Of a stretch of 33,655 bases of DNA, positions 15,687-24,556 are shown piece by piece. A program made the translations under genes and the position numbers. The notes under the pieces were generated by a model. The model had not been told where the DNA came from. It worked only from the letters and a program-made list of their open reading frames with translations, and did no database searches. The DNA comes from an uncultured Bacteroidales bacterium (lineage in GTDB: Bacteria > Bacteroidota > Bacteroidia > Bacteroidales > GWA2-32-17). The stretch covers positions 1 to 33,655 of the forward strand of contig CALGPK010000048.1 of assembly GCA_937960415.1 (NCBI GenBank). Direction: 5' to 3'. How positions within the stretch are numbered: the first letter of the stretch is position 1; every line of letters starts with the position of its first letter.

Positions 15687-18410
15687 CTAAATTGCTTCTA
15701 ATTTTACCACCGAGTATTTAAACGGTGCTATTTTAGAAATAGGATCTTTTTCGTTTCTAGTAAGAGCATTGACTGGAGATTCGTGAAAATGCCAGGGCAT
15801 AAATACCTCGCCCGGTAAAACTTCATCACTAATAATAGCTGTTGTTATAAGTTCGCCACGAGGTGAGCAAACTTTTACTTTTTTTCGATCTTGTATTTTA
15901 TATTTGACTGCATCATCCGGATGAATGAGTATATAAGATTCACTTGCATACGCATTTAAAACATCACTTTTCCGAGACAAAGTTGCCGAATGGTATTGAT
16001 ACAAAATTCTGCCACTATTCATGACAAGTGGATATTCGGCACTAGTTTTTTCCGATTGTTCTTGATATTCTACCGGATAAATTTTTGCTTTTCCAGATGA
16101 AGTATTGAATTTATCTTTGTATAAAGTAGAAGTGCCCGGATGATATTCGTCGTAACAAGGCCATTGAATTCCTTGCTTTTCGATGCGTTCGTATGTTATG
16201 CCGCTCAATATGGGAGCAACCTGCCGAATTTCGTTCCAGATTTCTTCTTCATTGAGATAATTTCCTATGTTTATATTCATTCGAGCTGCTATTTCAACAA
16301 TAATTTTCCAATCGGGCAGTGCCTCACCTGTTGGTTCTAATACTTTACGCAGACGCAACACTCTACGATCGCTATTTACTACTGTTCCATCTTTTTCAAA
16401 CAATGATGTTGCAGGTAAAACTACATCGGCATAAGCTGTTGTTTCGGTATGAAAAATATCCTGCACAACTAAAAATTCGAGATTTTGCAAGGCTTCTATC
16501 GTGTGCAACTGATTCGGATCGGTAATAACTGGATTTTCACCCATAATGTACATTCCTTTGATAATGCCTTCATGAGCTGCATCCATAATTTCTAATGTAG
16601 TTAAGCCCGGATTAGGATCAAGTTCTTCAAAAGGCACATTCCAAATTTTAGCAACTTTCTTGCGGTTTTCTTCATTAGTTACCGGTATATATCCGGGATA
16701 CATAACTGGGCTTGCTCCAACATCGGTAGCTCCCTGTACATTGTTCTGACCACGCGGTGGATTGATGCCACATCGTTCGCGACCAATTTTACCAGTAATC
16801 AAACACATGTTTAATAAAGCAAACACGTTATTTGTACCAACCGTTTGCTGACTCATGCCCATGCCTGTTGCTATCATAGCAGTTGGAGCAGTAGCATACA
16901 TTATAGCTGCCTCTGTAAAAAGTTTTTCAGGTACTCCGGTTATCTGTTCAACAAGATCGGGTGTATATTTCATTACAAGCTCTTTCAATTGTTCGTAAGC
17001 CTGCATTCCTCCTTCTACTCTTTCTTCAATAAACTTTTCGTTGATTAAATGATGTTTAATTATGACATGCATCATACCATTAAGTAATGCCACATCGGTT
17101 GCCAATCGAGGTTGTAAAAACAAGTCGGCATATTTAACCAGTGGTGTCCATTTAGGATCAATTACAATTATCTTCTGACCTTTTTGTTTACCACGTTTAA
17201 TGAATGTCGCCGTAACGGGATGTGTTTCAATTATATTATTACCAATAACAATAAGACAATCGGTAGTTTCGAAATCTTCGATCGAGTTGCTACCAGCACC
17301 ATCGCCCAACGAGCGAATCATAGCCGCAACCGTAGAAGCGTGGCACAATCGAGTACAATAATCTACATTATTGTTACCAAATGCAAGTCGAATAAATTTT
17401 TGAAAAATATAATTATCCTCATTCGAACATTTTGCCGAACTATATCCAGCCAATGCCTTTTTGCCATATTTTTGCCTAATCTCGTTAAACTTATTAGCAA
17501 CCAGTGTTAATGCTTCGTCCCAGGTAGCAGGCTCTAATTTGCCATTTTTGCGAATAAGTGGTTGTGTTAATCGCTCACGATCATTGGCATACTGATAACC
17601 AAAACGCCCCTTAACACATAATCGTCCATAGTTTGGTGATACATCTTCAACACCATTTACACGCACTATTTGATTGTTTTGAGTCCAGACTTCTATTTGA
17701 CAACCTACCCCACAATAAGGGCATGAGGTAACCACTTTTTTGTCTATCTTGTATATGTTAATGATATTGCGATGCGGCTTTTCTACTATTGCACCGGTAG
17801 GGCACAACTGAATACATTCGCCACAGCCATCGCATTCGGAACTACCCCATTTACCAGTACCAGCCACAATATACTTCTGAATGCCCCTGTCGGCAAAACT
17901 CAAAACTCCTTTGCCCTGTATTTCTTCGCAAGCCTTGATACAACGGAAACAACGAATACACTTTGATGAATCGTAAGTCAGCACAGGTGAAGTATCGTCA
18001 ACAACACGTGGAATATTTTGCCAGATAGATTTAATCGGTCGTTGTGCAACTTCTTTCAAATTGTATCGTTCTATCAAAGGTCTGAACTCATCGTGATAAG
18101 TTTCGTCGTATTCTTCGTTGTGTTCTGCCAGTAAATACGAAAGTGTATGACGACGATTGTTCTCCAACTCTTCGTCGAAAGCAGTTATCTTCATTCCATC
18201 CTTAACTTGAACCGTGCAAGCCATAACCAGACCATTTGTCCCCTCAATTTTTACCACACACAATCGGCAAGCACCTGTTGGTGACAGGCGCGGATGATAG
18301 CACAAACCCGGAATATCGAACCCATTCTGTCGTGCAACATTTAATAAATTATCATGTTCTTTGGCTGTGATGGTCTTTCCGTCTATTATAATATTTACGT
18401 TCTTATTCAT
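15687..18410 (-). CDS. fdhA: formate dehydrogenase alpha subunit (Mo/W-bis-MGD, NuoG-like N-terminus)
   Basis: A 907-residue catalytic subunit oxidising formate to CO2 (or the reverse). Order: plant-type [2Fe-2S] domain (C37, C48, C51, C65); a short linker where NuoG-type proteins carry a His-Cys cluster; two [4Fe-4S] sites (C151/154/157/161 and C193/196/199/203); the molybdopterin [4Fe-4S] motif (C230, C233, C237, C265); then the bis-MGD-binding domains. The active-site motif is RLCH with C356 and H357, where E. coli FdhF has selenocysteine; the codon is TGC, so this is a Cys enzyme. The His-Cys cluster region reads AEHNEEYDETYH, so its cysteines are absent. It is last in an operon with NuoE-like, NuoF-like and MobA proteins, the order of FdsG-FdsB-FdsA systems. 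Confidence 0.9.
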   Translation of the reverse strand: MNKNVNIIIDGKTITAKEHDNLLNVARQNGFDIPGLCYHPRLSPTGACRLCVVKIEGTNGLVMACTVQVKDGMKITAFDEELENNRRHTLSYLLAEHNEEYDETYHDEFRPLIERYNLKEVAQRPIKSIWQNIPRVVDDTSPVLTYDSSKCIRCFRCIKACEEIQGKGVLSFADRGIQKYIVAGTGKWGSSECDGCGECIQLCPTGAIVEKPHRNIINIYKIDKKVVTSCPYCGVGCQIEVWTQNNQIVRVNGVEDVSPNYGRLCVKGRFGYQYANDRERLTQPLIRKNGKLEPATWDEALTLVANKFNEIRQKYGKKALAGYSSAKCSNEDNYIFQKFIRLAFGNNNVDYCTRLCHASTVAAMIRSLGDGAGSNSIEDFETTDCLIVIGNNIIETHPVTATFIKRGKQKGQKIIVIDPKWTPLVKYADLFLQPRLATDVALLNGMMHVIIKHHLINEKFIEERVEGGMQAYEQLKELVMKYTPDLVEQITGVPEKLFTEAAIMYATAPTAMIATGMGMSQQTVGTNNVFALLNMCLITGKIGRERCGINPPRGQNNVQGATDVGASPVMYPGYIPVTNEENRKKVAKIWNVPFEELDPNPGLTTLEIMDAAHEGIIKGMYIMGENPVITDPNQLHTIEALQNLEFLVVQDIFHTETTAYADVVLPATSLFEKDGTVVNSDRRVLRLRKVLEPTGEALPDWKIIVEIAARMNINIGNYLNEEEIWNEIRQVAPILSGITYERIEKQGIQWPCYDEYHPGTSTLYKDKFNTSSGKAKIYPVEYQEQSEKTSAEYPLVMNSGRILYQYHSATLSRKSDVLNAYASESYILIHPDDAVKYKIQDRKKVKVCSPRGELITTAIISDEVLPGEVFMPWHFHESPVNALTRNEKDPISKIAPFKYSVVKLEAI

Positions 18411-18421
18411 ATTAGTAAAGT

Positions 18422-19648
18422 TTAAACATTAAAATATGTAAAAAACGATTTAACTGGTAAAATAGGACTTTGTCCCAACGGACAGAGCGAATTTCTTGAC
18501 ATATATTCCGTTTGCTGTATCAGCCAGTTAATATCATCGGGCAAAAGCTGTGCTTTCTTACAACGCTCGTAAATTAGGGTTGTACCTATACGACAAGGTA
18601 CACATTTACCACATGATTCGTGTTTAAAGAACTCCAAAATATTAATCAACAAATCCTTTAAGTTGGTTGCTTGATCGATAATCATAACAGCACCAGAACC
18701 AAGCGTTGCACCTTTTTGTTTAAGTGTCTCGTAAGCAAGTGGTACATCCAAAAAAGATGCATCGACAAATGTACCGGCTGCTCCCCCTAATAACGCAGCC
18801 TTAAACTCAAAACCTTCGAGCATTCCGCCACATACATCGTAAATGAGTTCACGGAGCGTAATGCCCATAGGCAGTTCAAAGACTCCTGTTTGTTTTAGGT
18901 TTCCACTAACACAAAACAATTTTGTTCCTTTCGATTCTGCTGTTCCAATGCATGCATAGGCTTCGTAACCTTCATTTATGATAAATGGTATATGGCTAAA
19001 TGTTTCAACATTATTAATCAGTGTAGGCTGTTGCCATAAGCCTTTTTCAGCAGGGAATGGTGGCTTTATACGTGGATAACCTCGCTTACCTTCGAGCGAT
19101 TCAATAAGTGTGAGTTCTTCGCCACATAAATACGAACCTGCTCCAATGTAGATATCTATATCGAACGAAAAATTGCTTTGTGCTATGTTTTTGCCCAGCC
19201 AATCGTAGCGATAACAATCGTCAATTGCTGCTTGCATAGTTCGAATTGCCTGTTCATATTCGCCACGAATGTATATATACCCCTTGTTTGCACCTATTGC
19301 ATAAGCAGCAATAATCATACCTTCTATAATCGCAAAAGGATTTTTTTCCATTATGTACCTGTCTTTGAAAGTACCTGGCTCTCCCTCATCAGCATTGCAT
19401 ACAACATACTTTTGCAGACATACTTCGCACGAGGTTTTAGTAAAAGACTGCTTCAAGCCTGTAGGAAAACCTGCCCCTCCCCGCCCTCTTAAACCTGCTT
19501 TTTTAATCCTATCAATAATTTCATCGGCAGATAAACCCAAGCTTTGTTTTATTGCCGAGAAACCTCCAAAATGCAAGTAATTTTCAATTTTCGTAAGATC
19601 GGCTTTATCTACATTTTTCAACGATATGTATGGAAAATCATTTTTCAT
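18422..19648 (-). CDS. NuoF/FdsB-like NAD(P)H- and FMN-binding subunit
   Basis: Diaphorase subunit passing electrons between NAD(P) and the iron-sulfur chain. The frame extends to 19669, but the ATG at 19648 (408 residues) overlaps the previous gene by only 11 nt and is the better start. Motifs: GRGGAGFPTG (55-64) in the NAD/FMN site, CNADEGEPGTFKDR, YIYIRGEY, AGSYLCGEE, and the C-terminal [4Fe-4S] motif ESCGKCVPCRIGT with a later Cys in NSLCPLG. It lacks the N-terminal thioredoxin-like [2Fe-2S] domain and C-terminal ferredoxin domains of electron-bifurcating HydB/HylB, so a plain NAD(P)-linked formate dehydrogenase is the simpler reading. The fdhA start is 11 nt downstream. Confidence 0.88.
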   Translation of the reverse strand: MKNDFPYISLKNVDKADLTKIENYLHFGGFSAIKQSLGLSADEIIDRIKKAGLRGRGGAGFPTGLKQSFTKTSCEVCLQKYVVCNADEGEPGTFKDRYIMEKNPFAIIEGMIIAAYAIGANKGYIYIRGEYEQAIRTMQAAIDDCYRYDWLGKNIAQSNFSFDIDIYIGAGSYLCGEELTLIESLEGKRGYPRIKPPFPAEKGLWQQPTLINNVETFSHIPFIINEGYEAYACIGTAESKGTKLFCVSGNLKQTGVFELPMGITLRELIYDVCGGMLEGFEFKAALLGGAAGTFVDASFLDVPLAYETLKQKGATLGSGAVMIIDQATNLKDLLINILEFFKHESCGKCVPCRIGTTLIYERCKKAQLLPDDINWLIQQTEYMSRNSLCPLGQSPILPVKSFFTYFNV

Positions 19649-20126
19649 GGTACTTACGTTTAAAATCATCTATAATCTGGTCTATTTTTTTGGGCGAAAG
19701 ATTAGTAAAAACTTGCTCGTTAATCATCATCGCTGGTGCTTGTTCGCAATGTCCTAAACATTCAGAAGGTTCGAGCGTAAACAAATCATCGCTACTGATA
19801 TTGTTTTCATTTAACAGAAGTTTTTGCGATAAGTAATTCCACAAATTCAAAGAGCCCTTCATATAACATACAGGCGATTTGCATAAACGAATAATGAATG
19901 GACTGCGAGGTTTAACACTAAACATTGAGTAATATGTAACAACACCATAAACTTGTCCTGTGGTTAGTTTGAAATATCGAGCTGTTTGAGTTATGGCTTC
20001 CTCAGTAATGTAATGTAGAGGATGAGCATTTTGTAAAGCATGTAATGCCTTTAATATTTCCGACTTTTCGGGCTTAAATTGTTTCAAAATTTCCAATACT
20101 TGTTCTTCAGTTTGTTTGTTTTGCAT
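19638..20126 (-). CDS. NuoE/FdsG-like [2Fe-2S] subunit
   Basis: A 162-residue thioredoxin-fold ferredoxin subunit. The helical N-terminus (EVLEILKQFKPEKSEILKAL) and ITQTARYFKLTTGQVYGVVTYYSMF in parts match NuoE/HoxE. The [2Fe-2S] ligands are C-x4-C in LCKSPVCYMKG and C-x3-C in ECLGHCEQAP. It transfers electrons in the diaphorase module with the NuoF-like partner. It overlaps mobA by 20 nt upstream and the NuoF-like gene by 11 nt downstream. Confidence 0.88.
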   Translation of the reverse strand: MQNKQTEEQVLEILKQFKPEKSEILKALHALQNAHPLHYITEEAITQTARYFKLTTGQVYGVVTYYSMFSVKPRSPFIIRLCKSPVCYMKGSLNLWNYLSQKLLLNENNISSDDLFTLEPSECLGHCEQAPAMMINEQVFTNLSPKKIDQIIDDFKRKYHEK

Positions 20127-20694
20127 ACATTTCTGCTTTTAAAATATCTTCTGGATAATTAATATTAAAAAACATTTTATCGGGTCGAAAGGAAGAATTT
20201 ACTTCAAACCACTTTACTTTCAACCTGTTGTATATATTTCGGATTGCATAAGTCCCTTGTTTTATTTGATTTTCAACTTCTGTTAAAACAGATATAGAAT
20301 AAATAGCATGGAGTGGCTCTATGCCCAAACTATGTTTTGGAATGATAGCATCTACACTATTTACTTGAACTTCTTTTGTTAGTAATTCTATAAACTTTGA
20401 ATTTAAAAAAGGCAAATCGCACGAAACAACAAAAACATAAGGTGTTGTAGCATTTTTTAAGGCAGCATGAATACCTGCAATAGGTCCTATGTTCTTGTAA
20501 TAATCGGCAAAAACTGGTAAGTTACTAAAATTAGTATCGTCGTTAGAGATTAGAAAAATATCTTCGAAGACCTCTAATAATGCTTCCATTTGTCTTTCAA
20601 AAATAGCCTGTTTTTCAATAAATATATTTGTTTTTTTTAATCCGTTTAATCTACTGGCTTTACCTCCTGCTAATATAGCTGCACTTATATTCAT
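20107..20694 (-). CDS. mobA: molybdenum cofactor guanylyltransferase
   Basis: A MobA-like nucleotidyltransferase that adds GMP to molybdopterin to make the MGD cofactor. Motifs: ISAAILAGGKASRLNGLKK (nucleotide-binding loop LAGGxSxRxGxxK), GPIAGIHAAL and VVSCDLPFLN (metal-binding DxP-like motif). The frame opens at 20703 (MAVMNIS), but a -7 box ends at 20708, so the ATG at 20694 (MNISAAIL) leaves room for a leader and matches homologue starts. Its place at the head of the formate dehydrogenase operon, overlapping the next gene, points to dedicated supply of bis-MGD for that enzyme. Confidence 0.87.
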   Translation of the reverse strand: MNISAAILAGGKASRLNGLKKTNIFIEKQAIFERQMEALLEVFEDIFLISNDDTNFSNLPVFADYYKNIGPIAGIHAALKNATTPYVFVVSCDLPFLNSKFIELLTKEVQVNSVDAIIPKHSLGIEPLHAIYSISVLTEVENQIKQGTYAIRNIYNRLKVKWFEVNSSFRPDKMFFNINYPEDILKAEMYAKQTN

Positions 20695-20707
20695 AACTGC
20701 CATCGAA

Positions 20708-20715
20708 CAAAATTA
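20708..20715 (-). promoter_or_regulatory. -7 box of mobA/formate dehydrogenase operon
   Basis: TAATTTTG (minus strand) is an exact TAnnTTTG match just before the mobA frame. It predicts a transcription start near 20701, almost leaderless. No TTG is visible at the -33 position, so activator dependence is possible. The remaining gap to 20984 shows no gene, RNA motif or terminator that I recognise. Confidence 0.4.
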
Positions 20716-20984
20716 AATATATTTTTTATTAATTTATAAGACCATTTGTGAAAATTTATCTTTGGGCATTGATATTTTTGTCAAAATAATGGCTGTTAAC
20801 AATCTGATTGTTGATAATTGTTGAAAATTGTCGTATTTGTATAATAATATTGAATTACCTCAAACGGAAAAATTACTAGTTCAATTCGACGAATAAAATC
20901 AACTTTTTTCGGTATGCAGACGTTGCATCAGAAACGTAATTTTTCTAACTCTGAAAATGCATTGTTTCGATTTATCTGATATCC

Positions 20985-21743
20985 TTATGAATTATTGAGG
21001 TTTATCGATTTGTACAGCATGCTAACAAAGAGAGTTGCTTTTTGGGCTGCCTCAATAGGAGAAAATCCCTTCCCCATATAACAAGCAAAAGCGGTAGAAA
21101 AAGCACACCCTGTACCATGTTGGTATCGAAAATTTTCTCTTTTTTTTTGTAAATAACTAATATTGTTTTGATATATCAATGCTTCGTTGATTTCTTCTTT
21201 TGTATCGTGGAAATGTCCACCTTTAAGATAAACATTACACGAATATTGCTGATGTATTTTTTGAGCAATAGAGAGAGCATCGGCAAAAGAGTTTAGTTCT
21301 TTGCCTGAAATATATTCAAGTTCTTGTTTGTTAGGCGTAATAAAAGTACAATACGGCAATAACTTTTGCTTGTATAATTCCATCAAACTATAATCTAAAA
21401 AGACATACCCGCTGGTCGAAACAAAAACTGTATCAATTACCTTAACAGGTATGCTGGTATTTTTCAAAAATTCAGATACTAATAAAATTTGTTCTTTAGT
21501 TGAAAGTACTCCTACTTTACATGCCTTTATATTTTGAAAAACTGCCAGAGCCTCTATTTGTTTTTGTATAATTTTTGCATCGAGGGAATAAACATTTAAT
21601 ATTTTGTTAAAGTTTTGGGCTGTTATGGAAGTAATTACGCTTAAAGCATGATAGTCAAGCTTCTCTGCCACTTTGATGTCTTGTTGTATTCCAGCACCTC
21701 CGGACGAATCGGAAGCCGCAATAGTTAAAAAATAATTTATCAT
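20985..21743 (-). CDS. thiD: hydroxymethylpyrimidine/phosphomethylpyrimidine kinase
   Basis: A 252-residue ribokinase-fold enzyme that phosphorylates HMP and HMP-P in thiamine synthesis. Seen: the N-terminal TIAASDSSGGAGIQQDIK substrate motif, the central FITPNKQELEYISG, KGGHF, and the C-terminal anion-hole motif GTGCAFSTAFAC with the catalytic Asp position replaced in the usual GTGC arrangement (ThiD uses Cys). Last gene of the thiamine operon, overlapping thiC by an ATGA. Confidence 0.93.
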   Translation of the reverse strand: MINYFLTIAASDSSGGAGIQQDIKVAEKLDYHALSVITSITAQNFNKILNVYSLDAKIIQKQIEALAVFQNIKACKVGVLSTKEQILLVSEFLKNTSIPVKVIDTVFVSTSGYVFLDYSLMELYKQKLLPYCTFITPNKQELEYISGKELNSFADALSIAQKIHQQYSCNVYLKGGHFHDTKEEINEALIYQNNISYLQKKRENFRYQHGTGCAFSTAFACYMGKGFSPIEAAQKATLFVSMLYKSINLNNS

Positions 21744-23011
21744 ATAATGTTGTCAATCTTAATGGCACACAAATTGCCACACATAGAGCAGTAATCGGAA
21801 TCGGTTGGCTTATAATCTCGTTTTTGCTTTGCCTTTTCTGGATCGAGCGACAAATTAAACATGGTTTCCCAGTCTAATTTTTTTCGTGCTATAGACATAT
21901 CGTAATCTCTTTTCCTAACGTTGGCTGTGTTTCTGACTAAATCAACGGAATGAGCTGCTATTTTGCTTGCTATAACTCCTTCTCTTACATCATCTATGGT
22001 AGGCAATGATAGATGTTCGGCTGGTGTAACATAGCACAAAAAATCGGCACCTGCCATTGCTGCAATAGCCCCTCCTATGGCTCCTACTATGTGATCATAA
22101 CCGGGAGCAATATCGGTTGTAAGAGGACCCAAGACATAAAACGGAGCTTCGTTACAAACTTTTTTCATTAGTTTAACATTTGCTTCTATTTCGTCTAACA
22201 ACATGTGTCCAGGACCTTCAACCATAGTTTGAACGCCCCGCTTTCGTGCTCTATCAACGAGTTCGCCCAACACTAGCAATTCGGCAATTTGCCCTCGATC
22301 GGTTGCATCGGCATTGGCACCCGGACGCAAACCATCGCCCAAACTAATAGTAACATCGTATTTTTCGCAAATATCAAGCAACCGGTCAAATTGTTCGTAC
22401 AATGGATTTTCTGCATTATTTTTACTCATCCATGCTCTAATAATGGAACCTCCACGACTTACTATTCCCATTATGCGATCATCGTTTTCTAAAAAAGACA
22501 AACTACGTTTGGTAATTCCACAATGCAACGTCATAAAATCAACGCCCAGCTTTGCTTGTTCTTCAATCTCTTTGAACACATCTTCAAAATCGAGTATTCC
22601 TATGTCGTCGAAATTATTTTTTAAAACTTTTGATGCAATAGAGTAAATCGGCACAGTACCAATCATAACTTCTGAATGTGAAAGAACGGTTTTTAGTATT
22701 TGTCGCAAATTTCCACCTGTTGATAAATCCATTACCGAATCGGCACCATAACGCACTGCTACTTTAAGCTTTTCCAACTCTTCATTCAAATTACACCTCA
22801 TTGGCGATGTTCCTATGTTAGCATTTATTTTTACCCGTAAATTTTTACCTATAGCTTTGGGTTTAAATGTATGGTTTACATTTTTAGGTAAAACAATTGT
22901 TCCTTTTGCTATTTCGTCTCTCAACCATTCTACATTAACCTGCTCTTCAGCAGCTACTTGAGACATTTCGTTAGTAATTTTGCCACTAATGGCTTGTTGC
23001 ATTTGTGTCAT
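21740..23011 (-). CDS. thiC: phosphomethylpyrimidine synthase
   Basis: Radical-SAM enzyme turning aminoimidazole ribotide into HMP phosphate. At 423 residues it is the short form lacking the long N-terminal domain of plant and enterobacterial ThiC. Conserved blocks include NANIGTSPMRC, GADSVMDLSTGG, MTLHCGITKRSL, SLGDGLRPGANADATDRGQ and EGPGHM. The C-terminal cluster motif reads CSMCGNLC, i.e. C-x2-C-x3-C, one residue shorter than the CSMCGPKFC form; I believe short ThiCs share this, but could not check. It overlaps thiE by 26 nt; an ATG at 23002 is an alternative start. Confidence 0.94.
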   Translation of the reverse strand: MTQMQQAISGKITNEMSQVAAEEQVNVEWLRDEIAKGTIVLPKNVNHTFKPKAIGKNLRVKINANIGTSPMRCNLNEELEKLKVAVRYGADSVMDLSTGGNLRQILKTVLSHSEVMIGTVPIYSIASKVLKNNFDDIGILDFEDVFKEIEEQAKLGVDFMTLHCGITKRSLSFLENDDRIMGIVSRGGSIIRAWMSKNNAENPLYEQFDRLLDICEKYDVTISLGDGLRPGANADATDRGQIAELLVLGELVDRARKRGVQTMVEGPGHMLLDEIEANVKLMKKVCNEAPFYVLGPLTTDIAPGYDHIVGAIGGAIAAMAGADFLCYVTPAEHLSLPTIDDVREGVIASKIAAHSVDLVRNTANVRKRDYDMSIARKKLDWETMFNLSLDPEKAKQKRDYKPTDSDYCSMCGNLCAIKIDNII

Positions 23012-23630
23012 ATTCTTTAATTTTTTGTTTTACAAAATGTATTTTCTCTTTTAATTCTTGTTTTGATTCAGATTGCATAAAATAACGAACCATACAGATG
23101 TTTTTTGCTCCTGCTCTAAGAACCTCGTCAATATTTTCGGGGAAGATGCCTCCTATAGCAACAACCGGAACTGTAGCTATTTTTAATGCTTCGGATAGTA
23201 AGGATGTTCCAACTACCGGATCGGGTTTTGCCTTTGTTGTTGTATGGTAGATAGGTCCAAAGCCTACATAAGAAGGATTGAGCAACAATGCATCTTTAAG
23301 CTGGGTTAAATTATGAGTAGATAATCCTATTTCCATGTTGTTTCCTGCGATAGTCCTTGCATCATGGTAGTTCATATCCTCCTGGCCTAAATGTAAGCCA
23401 TCTGCTCCAACAATTTTTGCAATGTCGGGTCTATCGTTTATAATTAACCGGGTAGACGTTCCCAAAAAAATATTCTTCAATTTTCTGGCAAGAGCAATTA
23501 GTTTTCTATCATGGAGATTTTTTTCTCTTAACTGAACGTATTGAATTTTTTCATCAGCCAAAACTTCAGCTACATCTTCATGCAACATTCGTGGATTTGA
23601 GATGATGGCGTAAATTCCAAAATTTTTCAT
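22986..23630 (-). CDS. thiE: thiamine phosphate synthase
   Basis: A 214-residue TIM-barrel enzyme coupling HMP-PP with thiazole phosphate. Typical motifs: YVQLREKNL (Arg/Lys diphosphate binding), LIINDRPDIA, GADGLHLGQEDM, IGLSTHN, YVGFGPIYHTTTK and VVAIGGIFPENI. It overlaps thi4 by 4 nt (ATGA) and thiC by 26 nt, so the whole operon is likely coupled in translation. Confidence 0.93.
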   Translation of the reverse strand: MKNFGIYAIISNPRMLHEDVAEVLADEKIQYVQLREKNLHDRKLIALARKLKNIFLGTSTRLIINDRPDIAKIVGADGLHLGQEDMNYHDARTIAGNNMEIGLSTHNLTQLKDALLLNPSYVGFGPIYHTTTKAKPDPVVGTSLLSEALKIATVPVVAIGGIFPENIDEVLRAGAKNICMVRYFMQSESKQELKEKIHFVKQKIKEYDTNATSH

Positions 23631-24391
23631 AACCTTTGTTTGATAAGTTCAGCCACTTTTTTTCCCGAAAGAAGCATGCCGCCAAAAATAGGTCCCATTC
23701 GATAACTTCCGCTTACACCATTTGCAGCCATTCCCGAAACAAAAAGACCTGGATAGATTTCTTTTGTATTTTCTATCGTTGTTCGTTCAGCTTCATCTAC
23801 TTGTAAAGATTTTTCGCCAACAACTCCACCTGTTTCAGTAAAAAGCCTTACATTGTTTTTACGAGCAACTGTTTTGGCTACCTCGCAATCGTGTCCGGTG
23901 CCATCTAATACTGCCTTTGATAAAATAATTAACGGATCAACATGCAAATGTTGCAAATGAACAGGTGTCCAGTTAACCACTATTCCACACACTCTATCGT
24001 TTTTAAAAACAACATCTTCTACAGAATAACAATTGAAAATAGTACATCCAGCTTTGGTTGTCGCATAAATTAGAGCAGATGTGGCTTGTACGGAATCGGT
24101 AACCACACATTCTTCATTGTATCGCGAATAGTTAATTTTTAATTCATCTAAAATAGATACTGCCTCATTCTGAATAACTATTTCATTAAACATCATAGCT
24201 CCTCCCCACATACCACCACCCGGTGCAAGTTTACGCTCAAAAATAGCCACTTTGAAGCCCCATTTCGCCAAATAATACCCTGCTAACATACCCGAAGGAC
24301 CGGCACCTACAATTGCTACATCAATCTCTAAATTTGATTTCAATTTTTTGAAGTATTGTTCTACAATACTCAATGAGACAACTTTTTCCAT
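23627..24391 (-). CDS. thi4: Thi4-type thiazole synthase, His form (sulfide-dependent)
   Basis: A 254-residue FAD/NAD-fold protein making adenylated thiazole from NAD and glycine. Seen: dinucleotide motif VGAGPSG (28-34), ERKLAPGGGMWGGAMM, the HLHVDP segment, DGTGHDCEV and the C-terminal SGSYRMGPIFGGMLLSG. In yeast THI4 the sulfur donor is Cys205 (CCMDP) and the protein acts once; here the aligned residue is H150 (LHVDP), as in archaeal enzymes that take free sulfide and turn over repeatedly. Most bacteria use ThiG/ThiH/ThiS instead, and none of these occurs in this operon. It is first after the TPP riboswitch. Confidence 0.9.
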   Translation of the reverse strand: MEKVVSLSIVEQYFKKLKSNLEIDVAIVGAGPSGMLAGYYLAKWGFKVAIFERKLAPGGGMWGGAMMFNEIVIQNEAVSILDELKINYSRYNEECVVTDSVQATSALIYATTKAGCTIFNCYSVEDVVFKNDRVCGIVVNWTPVHLQHLHVDPLIILSKAVLDGTGHDCEVAKTVARKNNVRLFTETGGVVGEKSLQVDEAERTTIENTKEIYPGLFVSGMAANGVSGSYRMGPIFGGMLLSGKKVAELIKQRL

Positions 24392-24458
24392 AACACAAAT
24401 GTTTTAAATTAAACTTTTTAAAAAAGTGCTTAAACCAACGAGCAAGATTATTTTGTCC

Positions 24459-24541
24459 TACCGTTTCCCTTCGCTGGCATTACCCAGAGCAGGTTCAAAG
24501 GGTATAATCTCAGCCCGTGTATTAAGGCACCCCTAACGGAG
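24459..24541 (-). ncRNA. TPP riboswitch (THI element)
   Basis: Minus-strand sequence carries the conserved blocks of the thiamine pyrophosphate aptamer in order: TAGGGGTGCC, GGGCTGAGATTATACCC, GAACCTG, CTGGGTAATGCCAGCG and AAGGGAA. They are closed by a P1 stem CCGTT/AACGG. It lies 68 nt before the thi4 ATG. No convincing terminator hairpin is seen between aptamer and gene, so translational control is more likely than attenuation; the only pairing seen is an A/T-only repeat near 24417-24431. Confidence 0.95.
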
Positions 24542-24549
24542 CAAAATTA
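24542..24549 (-). promoter_or_regulatory. -7 box of thiamine operon
   Basis: TAATTTTG on the minus strand sits immediately before the riboswitch, so transcription would begin at the P1 stem. No clear -33 TTG is seen. Confidence 0.5.
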
Positions 24550-24556
24550 AATAATT

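Noticed and set aside
17330-17350. Selenocysteine in formate dehydrogenase
   Set aside because: The active-site codon reads TGC (Cys) on the minus strand. There is no in-frame TGA and no need for recoding.
18422-20126. Subunits of a respiratory complex I or an electron-bifurcating hydrogenase
   Set aside because: The genes adjoin a formate-type catalytic subunit and mobA, not other nuo or hydrogenase genes, and the NuoF-like protein lacks the extra cluster domains of bifurcating HydB.
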